The position numbers and the translations under genes were made by a program. From Tiliqua scincoides (lineage: Eukaryota; Chordata; Lepidosauria; Squamata; Scincidae), in the NCBI RefSeq assembly GCF_035046505.1, contig NC_089824.1:221782596-221846595 (forward strand): a DNA stretch of 64,000 nucleotides. Direction: 5' to 3'. Of the stretch, positions 36,401 through 47,022 are shown piece by piece; within the stretch, counting starts at the first letter, position 1, and each line of letters starts with the position of its first letter. The notes under the pieces are model-generated. The model ran no database searches. It saw only the letters and a list, made by a program, of their open reading frames with translations, and was not told where the DNA came from.

Positions 36401-39400
36401 TGTGTGTGTGTGTGTGACTGACACCCTGCACAGCTCTGGGTCATCTGGCAGCCCTGCAGATGCCAAAAATTCCCACATGAGGGTTGGAGTTGGGAAGCAA
36501 TAAGGTACAACACAAAGGGGAGAGGGAAAGCTGGAGATGACCTCTCACAGGAGCGCAGAAGATACCCAAAGACATGGAGCAAGCCACTTCTTTCATCCAT
36601 CTCAGCCCCTGACCTGGAATTTGAGGGAATGGTCATGTTGGATCCCTCTTCTGTGGTCTGGGACATTTACTGGTAGGTCAAGTCCAGCCCCACCCCTAGA
36701 AACATAAGAAACATAAGAACAGCCCCACTGGATCAGGCCAAGGGCCCATCTAGTCCAGCTTCCTGCATCTCACAGTGGTCCACCAAATGTCCCAGGGAGC
36801 ACACCACATAACAAGAGACCTGCATCCTGGTGCCCTCCCTTGCCTTGGCATTCTGACATAACCCATTTCTAAAATCAGGAGGTTGCACATACACATCGCA
36901 CATACAAATCGATGGTAAGGCCACACCTGGAGTATTGTGTCCAGTTCTGGTCGCCACATCTCAAAAAAGACATAGTGGAAATGGAAAAGGTGCACAAGAG
37001 AGTGACTAAGATGATTACAGGGCTGGGGCACCTTCCTTATGAGGAAAGGCTACGGAGTTTGGGCCTCTTCAGCCTAGAAAAGAGATGCCTGAGGGGGGAC
37101 ATGATTGAGACATACACAATTATGCAGGGGATGGACAGAGTGGATAGGGAGATCCTCTTTACACTCTCACATAACACCAGAACCAGGGGACATCCACTAA
37201 AATTGAGTGTTAGGAGAGTTAGAACAGACAAAAGAAAATATTTCTTTACTCAGTGTGTGGTTGGTCTGTTTCCCCTGGGGGCTGGGGATAAGAATATGCC
37301 CTCAGTTTGGCTGTACTTGTCGTTAGAGGCGACTAAACAGCCACCGGGTAGATGGGGCTCTTCAGCTTGGGAAGGCAGCTCATCCGAGAGAAGGAAAACT
37401 CTGATCCCAAACCTCCACTGCCTTGTGGCTACATCCAGTTATGGAAAAGGCTTCAGGAGTCAACCTCGAGGCAAAATCCGGAGCCGGAGTCCCTGAGGCA
37501 GTTCATGTCTGAACACAGTCACGTTCTGGCAACTCCTGCGATGCCGCTGGAACCAACCGTATTGGCCTCTGCCTTTCCATTGGAGCATTTCAGCGATGTG
37601 GAGAGGGGGGATTTGCTGCATGGGTAACAGCCTATCCTCCATACCTACTTTACCCAGGCTTCGCGCACTGGAGAGGACGCTCTGTTCCAGAACCACCATT
37701 CAGAGCGTGACACCATAGTCTTCCAAGACTGAAGGATGCCAACAATGGTTGGTCTGTGGAACTCCTTGCCACAGGATGTGGTGATGGCGTCTAGCCTGGA
37801 CGCCTTTAAAAGGGGATTGGACAAGTTTCTGGAGGAAAAATCCATTATGGGGTACAAGCCATGATGTGTATGCGCAACCTCCTGATTTTAGAAATGGGTT
37901 TTGTCAGAATGCCAGATGCAAGGGAGGGCACCAGGATGAGGTCTCTTGTTATCTGGTGTGCTCCCTGGGGCATTTGGTGGGCCGCTGTGAGATACAGGAA
38001 GCTGGACTAGATGGGCCTATGGCCTGATCCAGTGGGGCTGTTCTTATGTTCTTATGTACACATCATGGCTTGTAACCCGTAATGGATTTTTCCTCCAGAA
38101 ACTTGTATAATCCTCTTTTAAAGGCATCCAGGCCAGATGCCGTCACCACATCCTGCGGCAAGGAGTTCCATGGACTGACCACCCTAAGTAAAGAAATATT
38201 TTGTCTGTCCTAACCCTCCCAACACTCAATTTGAGTGGATGTCCCCTGGTTCTGGTGTTATGTGAGAGTGTAAAGAGCATCTCTCTATCCACTTTATCCT
38301 CCCCATGCATAATTTTGTACTTCTCAATCATGTCCCCACTCAGGCATCTCTTTTCTAGGCTGAAGAGCCTTTCCTCATAAGGAAGGTGCCCCAGCCCAGT
38401 AATCATCTTAGTCGCTCTCTTTTGCACCTTTTCCATTTCCACTATGTCCTTTCTGAGATGCGGCGACCAGAACTGGACACAATACTCCAGGTGTGGCCTT
38501 ACCATCGATTTGTACAACGGCATTATAATATTAGCCGTTTTGTTCTTAATACCTTTTCTAATGATCCCCAGCATAGAATTGGCCTTCTTTACTGCCGCCG
38601 CACATTGGGTCGACACTTTCATCTACCTGTCCACCACCACCCCAAGATCTCTCTCCTGATCTGTCACAGACAGCTCAGAACCCATCAGCCTATATCTAAA
38701 GTTTTGATTTTTTGCCCCAATGTGCATGACTTTACACTTACTGACATTGAAGCGCATCTGCCATTTTGCTGCCCATTCTGCCAGTCTGGAGAGATCCTTC
38801 TGGAGCTCCTCACAATCACTTCTGGTCTTCACCACTCTGAAAAGTTTGGTATCATCTGCAAACTTAGCCACCTCACTGCTCACCCCTGTCTCCAGGTCAT
38901 TTACGAAGAGGTTGAAAAGCACCGGTCCCAGGACAGATCCTTGGGGCACACTGCTTTTCACTTCTCTCCATTGTGAAAATTGCCCATTGACACCCACTCT
39001 CTGCTTCCTGGTCTTCAACCAGATCTCAATCCATGAGAGGATCTGCCCTCTAATTCCCTGATTGTGGAGTTTTTTCAGTAGCCTTTGGTGAGGGACCATG
39101 TCAAACGCCTTCTGAAAGTCCAGATATATAATGTCCACGGGTTCTCCCGCATCCACATGCCTGTTGACCTTTTCAAAGAATTCTATAAGGTTTGTGAGGC
39201 AAGAATTACCCTTACAGAAGCCAGGCTGACTCTCCCTCAGCAAGGCCTGTTCGTCTATGTGTTTTGAGATCCTATCTTTGATGAGGCATTCCACCATCTT
39301 ACCCGGTATGGATGTTAGGCTGACCGGCCTATAGTTTCCCGGGTCCCCCCTCTTTCCCTTTTTAAAGATTGGCGTGACATTTGCTATCCTCCAATCCTCT

Positions 39401-42400
39401 GGCACCATGGCCGTTTTGAAGGACAAGTTGCATATTTTAATCAAGAGATCAGCAACTTCATTCTTTAATTCCTTAAGAACTCTTGGGTGGATGCCATCAG
39501 GGCCCTTTTAAAGGCACAGGAACAGGACAGCCAATCTTCAGGCACTTTTTCAGGAGAATTTAGATGACACTGATATCAAAGATTTGCAATCCAAAGTTTT
39601 TTGCCTTGTCTTCATGCATGCCTTGTCTTGGTTAGTGGTGGATTTTCTTTTTTCCTCCACTTAAACTCAGCATCCGTCTGTTTAGGTGGATGGGGAAAGT
39701 GCAACAGAGTCCAGGGCTTGTGCACCTTGAATTCAAAGTGTCCTGTTTGCACGTCCTGCCCATTTTATTTCTTTCTGTTTTCCATGGCTAAAGGATTAAT
39801 TATAATAAAATCCTCATAATTGCCTTTTGAATAGCCTTGTTTAATTACTACTGCATCAGATTCTGTTCCTGTGTGTGTGGGGATGGACAGATGGACACAT
39901 TTATTACTGGCATATAATATGAAAAGAAAGATGTAGTCATTGCCAGCCAGCGTCAGAGGGGCAGCAGTGTTAGTTTGCTGTTGGCAAAACCGACAAGGAA
40001 GTGTGGATAATTCTGCCTGCATCAGATAAAATGAGCTTCTGTTCACACAACCTTCTGCTACTTGCTGCTCTTTAAGGTGCCACAAGACTCTTTGTTGAAT
40101 TAGTCAGCAAGGTGGGCCTTGAAGCAAAACCAAGAATGCTACACCAGGGAACAGAAGTGGCAGTCCTAGCCACAGAGCAGCCCCAGGGCAAGCCTGAAAG
40201 TGTGTCGTGTGTCCTCCAGGGGTATTCTGAGGGCCAGGGAGGCCACACGGCCCTCAGAAGGCCTTCTAAGGCCTTTGGAGGGCCTTAAAATGTCACTTCC
40301 AGTTTTCCCTGAAAAACCAGAAGTGAATTTTTAAGGCCCTCAGAATGCCTCTGGAAGGGGAAGCAGCAGGTGTGGGTGGTCCTCGGGGTAGCATGGCTAG
40401 AGAGCGCCACCCCCAGCCATGCCATCCAGGAGTACTTGCGACAACTGACACCCCCTCAGATATGCCACTGGGACAAGGACAGTGAGCCTGTGATTCTCAG
40501 GTGGGCAGTGGATGTGCCCATCAGACTTCAGAAGGTTGCCTGCCCCTCTGCACTATGATTGCACAGCACAACATACCATCAGGGAAGCCTCTGAGAGGTT
40601 TATGTGCACATGTGCCCAGGGTTGGGGAGGGGCTGGGAAAAGGAGTTGTCTTAGTAAATGAGAAGCTTGACAGGGAACCCTCCTCTTGCTTTGCAGTGTA
40701 CCGGCTGAAGTTTCACCAGAGTTTTGCGGAGATGAACAAACCGACCAATGAATGGAAGACCGTCTTGGGAGGCATCTTCATCTTCTTTGGCCTTACAGGA
40801 TTAATCGTATGGTGGCAACGAATCTATGGTATGGGCAGGAGGGGCAGCAGGAGACAGGTGCAACCGTGGTGGCATTTCTGGTTGTGTTCTGACATGTACC
40901 ACCTTTTCCTGGTGGAGCTCTTGTGCCTTTAATGACTGCATGATGATGGAAAACGTCCACGGCTGCGTTGCTGTTCTGAGGCCTGCTTTGCTTGTTGAAT
41001 TTCTTCCTGCCACTCAGCTGTTAAATGCCAGGAGCTTGTCATAGAAAAAAGGTGGGCATCCTAGCTAGACTTCACAAAGTGGGTATTTTGCTTCCTGGGA
41101 GGGGGCAATCGGTTGCAAAGGAAGACAGGACACTGCATTTTTGATAGCTGCAGAAGGAGGAGTTTCTGTAGGTGCAGCTTTTCTCACTCCTGGAGATAAG
41201 CAGCAGGTACTGAAATGTCCCATCTGCACAATCACTCAAGGTACAGAAGCCCTTTCCCCGGTGCACCTCGACACACTGCTCACTGCACCAGCATGGAGTG
41301 AGAGAGGTCTTCATGTCATCATCGCTGGGAGTCATGCCTGCTTGATTGCAGCTCCCCCAGTTGCGCCTTTCATGAAAAGAGATAAATACAGAAGAACCAT
41401 ATATTAATATTTTATAGTATTTTGATATTGTCTACCCCACCTTAACCAGCTAAAAAAACAAGCCCAAGGCAGCTCACAAAAAAAAAATGAAACAATAAAA
41501 TTCATTAAAATTCATTCAGTAAAACAATACCCAAGCAGCAGTCTTAAAACATAAACACTTTGCCAATCTAAAGCTATTATAATCCAGATGGGAGGTAAAA
41601 ACTTAAAGGTCTTCAACTGCCATTTAAAAATAGCAAACAGAGGGAGTCTGGCAGAGCTCCCAGGGAGAGACATCCACAGATGTGGGGCCAGCACTGAAAA
41701 GACAAATGTTCAGGCATCTTCACACAGGAGTAGGAAGATGCCTTCAGCATCACATGTAGTTTGGTTCTAAAAGGTGATGTCTTGAATAAGCTATCTTTAG
41801 GCTTCTGCCAAGTGAACCCTATTCATTCTCTCTACGTAATTTTGTAAACCCTGCTCTGTACCACTTCAGACTGAAGGTGGGAGGGAAAAGTCCATATTTG
41901 AATGCTTCTAGAGCAGTAGTTCCCAAACTTTTTAGCACTGGGACCCACTTTTTAAAATGACACTCTATTGGGATCCACCCAGCTTTACAAGAGATTTATT
42001 AGATCAGGACCATTCTAGTGGCCCCTATGCCTGTCTTTTAGTAAGATCCAAGCCACAGTCACCTACTCTTGAGTAAATGCACGTGTGGCTCAGTTTCACT
42101 TTCCTTAGGGCTCAATATATTTTCTATGTGAGCTTGGAGGGGAGAAGATTTCCTTCTTGAGAGGAATTGGCATTGTATTTCCCCAGACCTGCTCTTCGAA
42201 GTGAATCAAGTGGTCACCTACTCATGAGCAAACATGCACGCGCTGCTCCATTTCAGTTTCTATAGGGCTCAATACATTTTATTTTCAGATATTAGCTTGT
42301 CAGTTTCACGACCCACCAAAAATCGAGTTGCAGCCCACTGGTGGGTTTAGGAAACACTGTTTAGGAAACACTGTTCAAGAGGTTTGAAAAAAAAACCCAC

Positions 42401-42482
42401 ACCAAAATCCCTACAAGTAGAAAACTAGTACATCAGAGAGGAAAAATTCTTGGCCATCCCTGTTCCTGCTTTGCTAGTTTTA

Positions 42483-42523
<41 letters not shown>

Positions 42524-45500
42524 TCAGTGAGTTAAAAAAAATATAGGGAAGCATTCAAAAAATATGATCCCTTGCCTGAAGCCTGATCTGATCTGTTGTA
42601 TTGTGTAGAGCAGCTGCTTCGCATACAGAAAGTCCAATCCTCTACCAGAGAACTGCTGCCAGTCAGTTCAAACCACACTGGTCTGGATAGACCAATGGCC
42701 TCAGGAGAAAGCAGCTTACTATGTTCCTGCTTTCTAAGTCCCGGCTCACTGCAGTGGGGTAGCTAGGGCTTCTTGCACACGAGGCTGTGATGTCAGATGT
42801 CACCCTCCAGAAGTACCTAACCTGGAAATAATTACTGCTAGTTACCTCCACCAATTACTTCCAGGTTTACAGCTGAAAAAATGTCAAAAAAAAAAATAAA
42901 AAATGGTTGGTTGCTCAGAGTGGCTTGCAACCACTTCCAGTGCCTATGGGGGGAGGGAGAGGCAGAGGAAAATACTGCAGCAGTGAGGAGGTGTTCTTGT
43001 AGCTGCTGTACCTTCTCCTGCACTCGCTTTGCCTTGGGACTTGCCATCAGGGCCAGGGTACATGTTGGCATCCTCTGAAGGTGAAGGCAATATTCCTCTC
43101 TGTGCCCACTCTTAGCTACGCCACTGGCTCACTGTAGATTAGCTTTAGGTACAAACACATTAAAAAGCCCCAATGACTTTTATTTTTGTGGAAGATGCTC
43201 CAACACCTTGATCATTTGCAAGGCCCTTTACTGTCCCTTTGCCAGTTCTAGAATATCCTTTTTGAGCTGGGGCAACCTAAACAGTCCATGGTGTTTCTAA
43301 ATGAAACTATACCATAAATATAGCCACAGTGTGGGGAATTTTGACCCCCCCCCCAGTCTGACTATTTGGAAGAACTGGGCACTTACAAACCACACCAGCA
43401 CAGTTGGAAACATCAGCTTGAGTTGCACCCACCACTTGAAATCTGTGCGTGGAGATCAGTTCTGAACTGCAGGCTCTGCAATCTGATGGAGCTGCTGTAC
43501 AGGTGGACTTTCTCCAGCAGAGGGCAGGTCAGGCTTCCCACCAGAACACCCAAAGAAGCCCCCCCCCTCCCAGATCAGGCCTCTGCCCACAGCTGATGTT
43601 CTGGACCATCAGGGAGTAAACAACCCACAGACAGTCCTGTCAGCTTGTGCTCCTGAAAACCAGGGTGGGGTGGAACAAAGAGGCCGCTGTTTTGCTCCCA
43701 CTGGTCCAGTGCCCACGGAGCTGTTTTCCTGGATTTGCAATCATAGCCCATCTGCCAAGCAAGAGGGGGAGGGGAGGAGAGCAGCCAGTTCAATTCCCTG
43801 GCCGTGCAGCTCCGCTCTGGGCTTCTCGCTTTGGTGGGTTTGCCTGGTGCTTGGAAAATCCACTGGGCCTGTTGCGGCCAATTTCTGTTCGCAGCCTACC
43901 TACAGGCAGCAAAACCCCATTCAGAGAATTCACACACACTTGCTCCGTTTGCAGAGTTTTATAGGGTTGCAGAATCCAGCTTTGATGGATGCAGAACTGT
44001 GCTCTTTTTAGCACATCCAGAAGTGCGGCAAGATGGCCCAACCACTGCCAGAGAGCCTTGCAGGGTAGCTGGCTTCATATGTTCTGATGTTATGCTCCAC
44101 CACCTGGCCGGGCCTGCCACCTGATCACATTCATTTCAGTCAATTAATCATATGGATCTTGGTTAGGGTAGTTAAATCTGCTTATGTGCAAGACCAATAG
44201 TTACGAAGCCAGGCAAAAGGTGGGTCCTGCCCCCAAGGCTGGATGAGTCTCTTCTGGAGCCAAAGTCTGGTTTTTCATTAGATGCCTTCAAATCGGACTC
44301 AGGAATACCCCTCTCTTGCCAGCCTTCCTGCTGCCATGTGAGGCTTGTGTTGACCCACATAGCCCAGTGCTGGCCATTCTGATAATCAGGAGATTGTCAG
44401 GTCTCAGGCAGAGAAGATCTACGCAGCCTTTCCCTCTGAAGGCATTTGAGCAGGTGGTGCTGGGGACTGTGCTGGGAAGCCCCTGCATATGAAAGATAAC
44501 AAACTGAGTTATGGTCCTCCCATGTGGCCCACAGTCTGTTCCAGCTCCCTGGTAAGAACATAAGAAAAGCCCTGCTGGATCAGGCCAAAAGCTCATCTAG
44601 TCCAGCCTCCTGGATCTCACAGCGGCCCACCAGATGCCTAGGGGAGCACACAAGACGACAGGAGACCTGCATCCTGGTGCCCTCCCTCACATCTGGTAGG
44701 CTCTGCAACCAGCGCAGCAGGACACAAGACTCCTCCCTTGCCCTCCACATTAATTAGTCCAGAAGAACTTCCCTCTCCTGTTCCGCATTCAACACCTCCC
44801 ATGCAGGCCCTTCATTTATTAGGTGAGAACTCAATTAGTCATCCACACCTTCTCAACAAACTGCTGTCAGGATGGGCAAAAGGGATCCAACAGTGACAAC
44901 TAGATTTTCCCAGTCTTTTCAGTGCAGGCTTATTGTCAGTTCAACACGGATTGGTGGGATGTATTCTGATTTTTAGTAATGCACAGGCAGCTGGCTGCTC
45001 CGTCAGGGATCTCAGAGCAGCATTTTTGCTTCACAACAATCCGCAAAATTGTGCTTTGCCCACGGTCACTCCATAAGGCTGCCTGCTTGAACCGGGAGCA
45101 GGATTTGTGGGATTTCCCACATCCAACCCCAGCACACCAGCAACTGCACTCCATTTATTGTGGGAACGGAGCCAGTATGTGTGTTGGGAGTATTCTAGCA
45201 CGTGATGTCTGTCTGAGTGCAGTGGCCTGATGAGCGACAGTGGGACCCTTTACTCTTATGCCCAAAAGGTTGACTGTGAGAATGAAAAAAGGCACCCACC
45301 TGAGAACCCCCCTCTCTGTGCTTCTACAGCACTGTTTGGAGCACACATCTTGCAGGTAAGCAATGAGTTCACAGCAATGATGACTCCAGCAGAGACACCA
45401 CCAGCTGTTTCCTTGGTGGCTGGATCCTTCTTCGGTTTGCCTACACTGGGAGTGACTGAATGATCCAATCGCACCCACTGCCCAGATACGACAGAGTCAC

Positions 45501-45898
45501 CACTCACTCCCAGTGTTAGTTGAGCAAAGGGGCAAGGGTAGAACAGCAACTCTTGGAGTGACACAACTGACAGCTTGTGTCTCTTCGTTGGGGAGTGACT
45601 GGATGATCTAATTGTACAAAATGCACGCTGCTTGGAATGACGTAGCAGTGACCATAATGAGTTTGTATTTGTGCAACATGATTCACTTGCACTCTCTTAT
45701 CAGCACATTGTCTTGGCTTGGTCAGCTCCCACCCTCACTCAGCATCTTCCTGTCTCTGCAGTGTTCCCCCCAAAGCCGCACACACTGGAGGATGAGTGGA
45801 AGGCCAAGCAACTCAAGCGAATGCTGGACATGCGCGTAAACCCAGTGCAGGGCTTCTCCGCCAAGTGGGATTACGACAAGAATGAGTGGAAGAAGTAG
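27485..45898 (+). CDS. COX4I2: Cytochrome c oxidase subunit 4 isoform 2, mitochondrial
   Basis: Coding exons are 27485-27581, 35956-36117, 40697-40828 and 45762-45898. All introns are GT-AG, the phases join, and 528 nt give 175 residues plus TAG (human COX4I2 has 171). Exon 1 encodes an Arg-rich presequence ([19 protein letters not shown]) for import into mitochondria. The matrix domain holds the family block [20 protein letters not shown]. One membrane helix spans [19 protein letters not shown], and the tail carries [14 protein letters not shown] and ends NEWKK. The segment WWQRIYVFPPKP is COX4I2-type rather than COX4I1-type, and convergence on BCL2L1 supports that call. By family, the product is a nuclear-coded subunit of complex IV in the inner membrane; in mammals this isoform is lung-enriched and oxygen-responsive. 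It has one cysteine (PYCKDL), fewer than mammals. Confidence 0.95.
28276..29406 (-). repeat. CR1 LINE, 3' part, split by a later LINE insertion
   Basis: Read on the minus strand this is the C-terminal half of a CR1 polymerase. It runs from [20 protein letters not shown] (RT motif region, FADN in place of FADD) through LVRPHLEYC-type and [14 protein letters not shown] blocks to [15 protein letters not shown], then the 3' UTR ending at 28276. It continues upstream at 32010. The target duplication ATTGTGAAAA (29397-29406) marks where the second LINE entered. It lies in intron 2 of COX4I2. Confidence 0.92.
29407..32009 (+). mobile_element. Young 5'-truncated non-LTR retrotransposon (RTE-like) with 857-codon open frame
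   Basis: The frame is open from the first base to TAG at 31975-31977. It starts inside the apurinic endonuclease ([14 protein letters not shown], then the TDHSLV motif near 29531-29548). A reverse transcriptase follows, with [60 protein letters not shown] and a catalytic FADD at about 31020. The C-terminal part carries [17 protein letters not shown] and a Cys/His finger ([17 protein letters not shown]). The 3' end is TCGAGACTGAAGGTTGCCAA plus an AT-rich tail. A 10-bp duplication ATTGTGAAAA flanks it. The missing 5' part holds the start of the endonuclease, so this copy cannot be autonomous. The clade name is from general similarity and may need correction. Confidence 0.92.
32010..32745 (-). 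repeat. CR1 LINE, upstream polymerase part of the split copy
   Basis: The minus strand encodes the N-terminal half of the CR1 reverse transcriptase: [80 protein letters not shown], up to NGQFSQ. It joins the part at 28276-29406 across the inserted LINE. There is no 5' end of a full CR1, so the copy is truncated. Confidence 0.9.
32746..33854. other. COX4I2 intron 2, unique-looking stretch
   Basis: Only homopolymer C and G runs (near 32865 and 32942) stand out. No gene, RNA or repeat ends were recognised. Confidence 0.5.
33855..33995 (+). repeat. CR1 LINE 3' tail
   Basis: AGATGCAAGGGAGGGCACCA through GGAAGCTGGACTTGATGGGC to the TTCTTATGTTCTTATGT end. Confidence 0.85.
34540..34735 (+). repeat. 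CR1-like reverse transcriptase fragment
   Basis: The plus strand encodes [40 protein letters not shown] and [11 protein letters not shown]. This is the same polymerase region as in the CR1 copy at 32010-32745 but from a more distant lineage. Confidence 0.8.
34736..34870 (-). repeat. CR1 LINE fragment, old
   Basis: GGCTTGTAACCCATGATGGA, CCTTTTAAAGGCATCTAGGC and GGCAAGGAGTTCCACAGG match the antisense of the CR1 polymerase C-terminus with many differences. Confidence 0.7.
35067..35214. mobile_element. hAT-like MITE (CAGTGGCGTAGCTAG family)
   Basis: The ends CAGTGGCGTAGCTGGAGGGG and CCCTCCAGCTATGCCACCG pair over most of the 148 bp. The flanks GTTCTACA (35059-35066) and ATTCTACA (35215-35222) match at 7 of 8 positions. 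Confidence 0.85.
35322..35583. mobile_element. hAT-like MITE (CAGTGGCGTAGCTAG family)
   Basis: It begins CAGTGGTGAAGCTAGAGGGG and ends CCCCCTCTAGCGACGCCACCG. The flanks CTACAATG (35314-35321) and CTACAAAG (35584-35591) match at 7 of 8 positions. It sits in the same CR1 copy as the previous MITE. Confidence 0.85.
36388..36416. repeat. (GT)n microsatellite
   Basis: A GT run in COX4I2 intron 3. Confidence 0.9.
36703..36897 (-). repeat. CR1 LINE 3' tail, left part of a split copy
   Basis: The minus-strand CR1 tail runs from the ACATAAGAACAGCCCCACTG boundary to GGTTGCACATACACATC. The body of the same copy resumes at 38057. The shared TACACATC at 36890-36897 and 38057-38064 is the duplication left by the intervening plus-strand CR1. 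Confidence 0.88.
36898..38056 (+). mobile_element. CR1 LINE (5'-truncated) inserted in an opposite-strand CR1
   Basis: The plus strand encodes [59 protein letters not shown] and [13 protein letters not shown]. After the inserted SINE-like element it continues with the TGGAACTCCTTGCCACAGGA region, the 3' UTR and the TTCTTATGTTCTTATGT tail. An 8-bp duplication TACACATC flanks it. Confidence 0.88.
37270..37745 (+). mobile_element. 476-bp SINE-like element sharing its 3' end with the 29407-32009 LINE
   Basis: A 12-bp duplication TGGTTGGTCTGT (37258-37269 and 37746-37757) gives exact ends. The element starts TTCCCCTGGGGGCTGGGG. Its last 55 bp (37687-37741) differ from the LINE 3' end (31946-32000) at 6 positions. 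No clear tRNA boxes are visible in the head. It is either a SINE mobilised by that LINE family or an internally deleted LINE carrying its 5' leader and 3' end. It has no coding capacity. Confidence 0.8.
38057..39505 (-). repeat. CR1 LINE, polymerase body of the split copy
   Basis: The minus strand encodes most of a CR1 reverse transcriptase. In order: [89 protein letters not shown] with the catalytic [22 protein letters not shown], and [20 protein letters not shown]. The frame is open for hundreds of codons, so the copy is fairly young. It is nearly the same sequence as the copy at 28276-32745. Confidence 0.92.
39506..40696. other. COX4I2 intron 3, right part
   Basis: No gene or clear mobile element is seen. 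The stretch 40240-40340 holds a short inverted pattern around AAGGCCTTCTAAGGCCTTTG but has no recognised ends. Confidence 0.5.
41400..41830 (-). repeat. Unclassified old interspersed repeat
   Basis: It begins in ATTGTCTACCCCACCTTAAC, has an A-rich middle, and carries GGGAGTCTGGCAGAGCTCCC with CACTGAAAAGAC. This is the same order as in the segment at 23330-23720. Class is uncertain. Confidence 0.4.
41914..42373. mobile_element. hAT-like MITE (CAGTGGTTCTCAAAC family)
   Basis: It begins CAGTAGTTCCCAAACTTTTT and ends TTAGGAAACACTG. The flanks TTCTAGAG (41906-41913) and TTCAAGAG (42374-42381) match at 7 of 8 positions. The last block GTTTAGGAAACACTG is doubled. It lies in COX4I2 intron 4. Confidence 0.75.
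42483..42522. repeat. (CTA)n microsatellite
   Basis: About 13 units of a trinucleotide. Confidence 0.9.
42600..42735 (+). repeat. Old tRNA-derived SINE
   Basis: GAGCAGCTGCTTCGCATACAG (head) and GATAGACCAATGGCCTCAGG with AGCAGCTTACTATG (3' body) resemble the SINE at 10935-11100. Confidence 0.45.
42736..44552. other. COX4I2 intron 4, middle part
   Basis: I see no gene here. Scraps at about 42755 (GTGGGGTAGCTAGGG) and 43110 (CTTAGCTACGCCACTGG) may be the two ends of a decayed CAGTGGCGTAGCTAG-family element. Confidence 0.4.
44553..44700 (-). repeat. CR1 LINE 3' tail
   Basis: AAGAACATAAGAAAAGCCCT through GGATCTCACAGCGGCCCACC to GGTGCCCTCCCTCACATC matches the antisense CR1 tail. Confidence 0.85.
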
Positions 45899-46245
45899 AA
45901 GAGAGCAGCAGAAGGCCGGGAGATGTGACCTTCACCCCTGCTCCCCCTTGACTGTGGTGTCATTTCCATGCCAGGACTGGCCACAGGGAAGGCAAGCCTC
46001 CAGCCCACCCCAGGTTGTTCCTTTGTCTCTCCTCCAGGCCAGAGCCTTCTCAATCCACCCAGTGTGCCTTTCCCTTTCTTGTGCCATGTCAGCTGTTGCA
46101 GAAAAAGCCCAGGCCTCTACCCCAGGTACCCACCTCTTGTGTCGGAGGGTTTAGACCAAGCCCCTTGTGTGGCCTTCCCATAATCAGCACCTCTTAAACT
46201 GTCAGATCTTTATTAACACACAATTAAAAAAAAACACTACATGAA
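45899..46245 (+). other. COX4I2: COX4I2 3' UTR with ATTAAA poly(A) signal
   Basis: The UTR runs from the TAG to just past an ATTAAA hexamer at 46223-46228, the commonest variant poly(A) signal. That gives a short UTR of about 345 bases. No other plus-strand signal lies before the convergent BCL2L1 end. Confidence 0.65.
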
Positions 46246-47022
46246 TTCAGGTCCTGTGTCGCATATCTCTTGCGCAGTCAGCAAGGAATGGGGGCTTCAT
46301 GGTCTGCCTGACCCGGCCTAGTCTCTCTGACTGGTGGCAGCCGTCCAAAATCTGCACTGGAGCTCTTGCCCAATGTCTGGAATCCTGTTAAATAGAGACG
46401 CTGCCAGGGGCTGAGCCTTGGACTGCCTGCCTGCAGAGCAACTGCCCTGTCCTGAGCACTGGGTCCACTGAGTTCCTGGACGTGTCCTCAGGCTGTGTTT
46501 GGAACCTATTTGTCAGCCCCAGGAGGCTGATTCCCGACTGCCTAAGCAAAAGGCTTTGCAGGGCTCCCCAGGCTCAAGGCAGGCAGTGCTTAGTTGTCTG
46601 TCCAGCTCCATTCTGCTATCCAACAGGAGCAGGGCAGGTGCCCCAATGTTCTCAAGCAGACCACAGCAGAAATGTTCCCCCTTGCTTTTACTCCCTAGCA
46701 TCTGGGGGCAATCACAGAAGGGGGTGGGCAGGCAACCTCTGACCACAGAAGGGGCAGTCCACACGAAATCTAGTCTCTGACTTCATGACCCCTTCCCTAA
46801 AACCAGCTGCGACCAGCCCCATGTGTGTTCTAATTTTCTTTGGCATTGCTCTTTCAGCTTCCTGTTGGGTATTTTTAGCACACACATCCACACAGTGGTG
46901 CAAATGTGGGCTTGCACATGCATAATCCATACCCAGGGAACAGGGGCTGCAATAATTGACAATAGTAGAGGACACCCCTAAGAAAGGAATCAAGCCAGAC
47001 CACACACCTAGAACACTACAAC

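Noticed and set aside
27485-45898. Identity as COX4I1 rather than COX4I2
   Set aside because: The [14 protein letters not shown] segment and the tail-to-tail neighbour BCL2L1 both favour COX4I2. The exon layout alone would not separate the two.
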